DNA of 21,045 nucleotides from a virus, in IMG/VR virus record IMGVR_UViG_3300049893_000973, positions 1-21,045 of that record; one strand, written 5' to 3'. Position numbers and translations under genes: made by a program. Positions 20,188 to 21,045 of the stretch are shown here, in pieces. Under the pieces are notes generated by a model. That model made no database searches. It had not been told where the DNA came from and was given only the letters and a program-made list of their open reading frames with translations. How positions within the stretch are numbered: position 1 is the stretch's first letter; each line of letters starts with the position of its first letter.

Positions 20188-21045
20188 TTAACGAATCTCT
20201 GTCCAGTTAATTACTCCTTCAACTGCACTATTTGCACCAAGCCCTGTAACTAAAATAGTAACCCTACCAAGTGCTCTTGCTGCACCTGCTGCATCTAAGG
20301 TAATAGGATATTTTACTTCAACGTGTTCTGATACGGTGCCTTTCGTTGTAGCGGATGCAGAAATATGTCCTGAATACATTATAATTGCAGGATTACCACT
20401 TGTAGTTCCGGCAGTATTATATTGTACTGCGGAATAAGTTGTATTGACATCATTAAATGTTGTGGTCCCTGTTAAAACATCCCCTATGCAAATATCATAA
20501 TGAACTGGAGAGTTTCCAGTTACAATAATGTCGACAGTATCTATTATTATTTTAGTTCTATTTGTTATTGAATTAAATGTCGTTTTTGGCTGAATTGAAA
20601 TTAGGTGAGTCTTAGTGCCATTTGCAGCAGTTACACTTGCGTCTTGTGAAAAATGATAACCTTCTTTACTGATAGCCCCATTTTCACTTTGAACTGTTGA
20701 ACAAATATAATTCATTGTTGCGCTAACTGTTCCTGTGCAAGTCATACCACATCTTATTGGAAGATTTGCAGTTTTGAAATATGGAGTTGTAATATTATTC
20801 GCATGTTTGAATTCATGAGCCCAATATAAAACTCCGTCTATATCAAATCCGACTCTGACTCTACCGACATAAAGTGCTTGTAAATCTATAGCAAGAATTT
20901 GTACTTTAGAAGTATCGAGTGTTTTTCCACTTGCGCCAGTTCCATCTAATTTATCAAGGTTCCAACTTGATTGTGCAATCGTTTGATTTCCATTTGTTGT
21001 TGTTGAATAAAGAACTATTTGCTTTGTCGTTCCACTTAATTGGAA
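20188..21045 (-). CDS. Large virion protein, N-terminus beyond the right edge
   Basis: The frame is open from the right edge to the stop at 20188, so the ATG at 20745 is internal: 100 further codons upstream are uninterrupted and carry conserved-looking text (SSWNLDKLDGTGASGKTL, then LQALYVGRVRVGFDIDGV, 'HEFKHANNITTPYF' and ANLPIRCGMT). This block, 'GRVRVGF-x-IDG ... HEF-x-HAN ... T-x-NLPIR', is one I associate with a large structural protein of phages, often coded near the portal. The visible 286 residues are beta-rich and end in GVINWTEIR. Virion role likely; exact position in the particle unknown. Confidence 0.72.
   Translation of the reverse strand, partial: FQLSGTTKQIVLYSTTTNGNQTIAQSSWNLDKLDGTGASGKTLDTSKVQILAIDLQALYVGRVRVGFDIDGVLYWAHEFKHANNITTPYFKTANLPIRCGMTCTGTVSATMNYICSTVQSENGAISKEGYHFSQDASVTAANGTKTHLISIQPKTTFNSITNRTKIIIDTVDIIVTGNSPVHYDICIGDVLTGTTTFNDVNTTYSAVQYNTAGTTSGNPAIIMYSGHISASATTKGTVSEHVEVKYPITLDAAGAARALGRVTILVTGLGANSAVEGVINWTEIR

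Noticed and set aside
1-21045. CRISPR array, tRNA, rRNA, insertion sequence, attachment site or integrase
   Set aside because: No evenly spaced repeats with spacers, no cloverleaf recognised, no transposase or integrase frame and no terminal inverted repeats were found. The three 36-bp elements are more than 6 kb apart and not an array.
1-21045. Recoded stop codons (TGA or TAG read as amino acids)
   Set aside because: TGA ends several genes at sensible places (for example at 1370-1372 and 6056-6058), and no long gene is broken by in-frame stops.

Overview
The window is an AT-rich stretch of a tailed, double-stranded DNA virus genome. By gene content and order it is a siphovirus-type virus with an HK97-fold capsid and a long tail with a tape measure. 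The host is not identifiable from the sequence. Most internal genes have strong GGAGG-type Shine-Dalgarno sites, Arg is mostly AGA, and TAA, TAG and TGA all act as stops, so the genetic code is standard. A low-GC bacterium fits. An archaeal host is not excluded, because several genes that open transcription units have no Shine-Dalgarno site and sit 35-60 nt behind TATA-like repeats.

Layout. On the plus strand, 1-2615 is a tight operon of surface-sugar genes: an SDR oxidoreductase cut by the left edge, a family-2 glycosyltransferase, an unlisted 52-aa gene and a GT-B glycosyltransferase. It converges on a long minus-strand virion operon that fills the rest of the window and is read right to left. 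From the right edge this operon holds a virion protein cut by the window end, two small proteins, a prohead protease fused to a scaffold, a probable decoration protein and the major capsid protein followed by a terminator. Next come three accessory virion proteins, a head-tail adaptor, a head-closure-like protein, a triple-LamG protein, an Ig-like small protein, an HK97 gp10-like neck protein, a tail terminator and the tail tube. The tail end is the tail assembly chaperone with a -1 frameshift extension, the tape measure, a tail hub, small fibre-like proteins, a papain-like NlpC/P60 hydrolase, two membrane proteins that could be holins, and an acidic membrane-anchored protein with its own control region and terminator. 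Terminase and portal are absent and presumably lie beyond the right edge.

What stands out. (1) The scaffold can be made alone from an internal ATG with a textbook ribosome-binding site inside the protease gene. (2) The tail chaperone carries an exact T TTT TTG slippery site leading to a 57-codon open extension. (3) A 36-bp two-part element, 31 of whose bases are identical in all three copies around a fixed 5-base variable spacer, precedes three gene blocks and is probably the virus's own late promoter or operator. (4) LamG-type lectin folds have spread through the virion genes: three in one neck-region protein, one inserted into the first domain of the tail hub, and one (incomplete or permuted) fused to a domain that is duplicated as the next gene. 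Together with the plus-strand glycosyltransferases this points to a virus whose particle is strongly concerned with glycans, both binding them and possibly making them.
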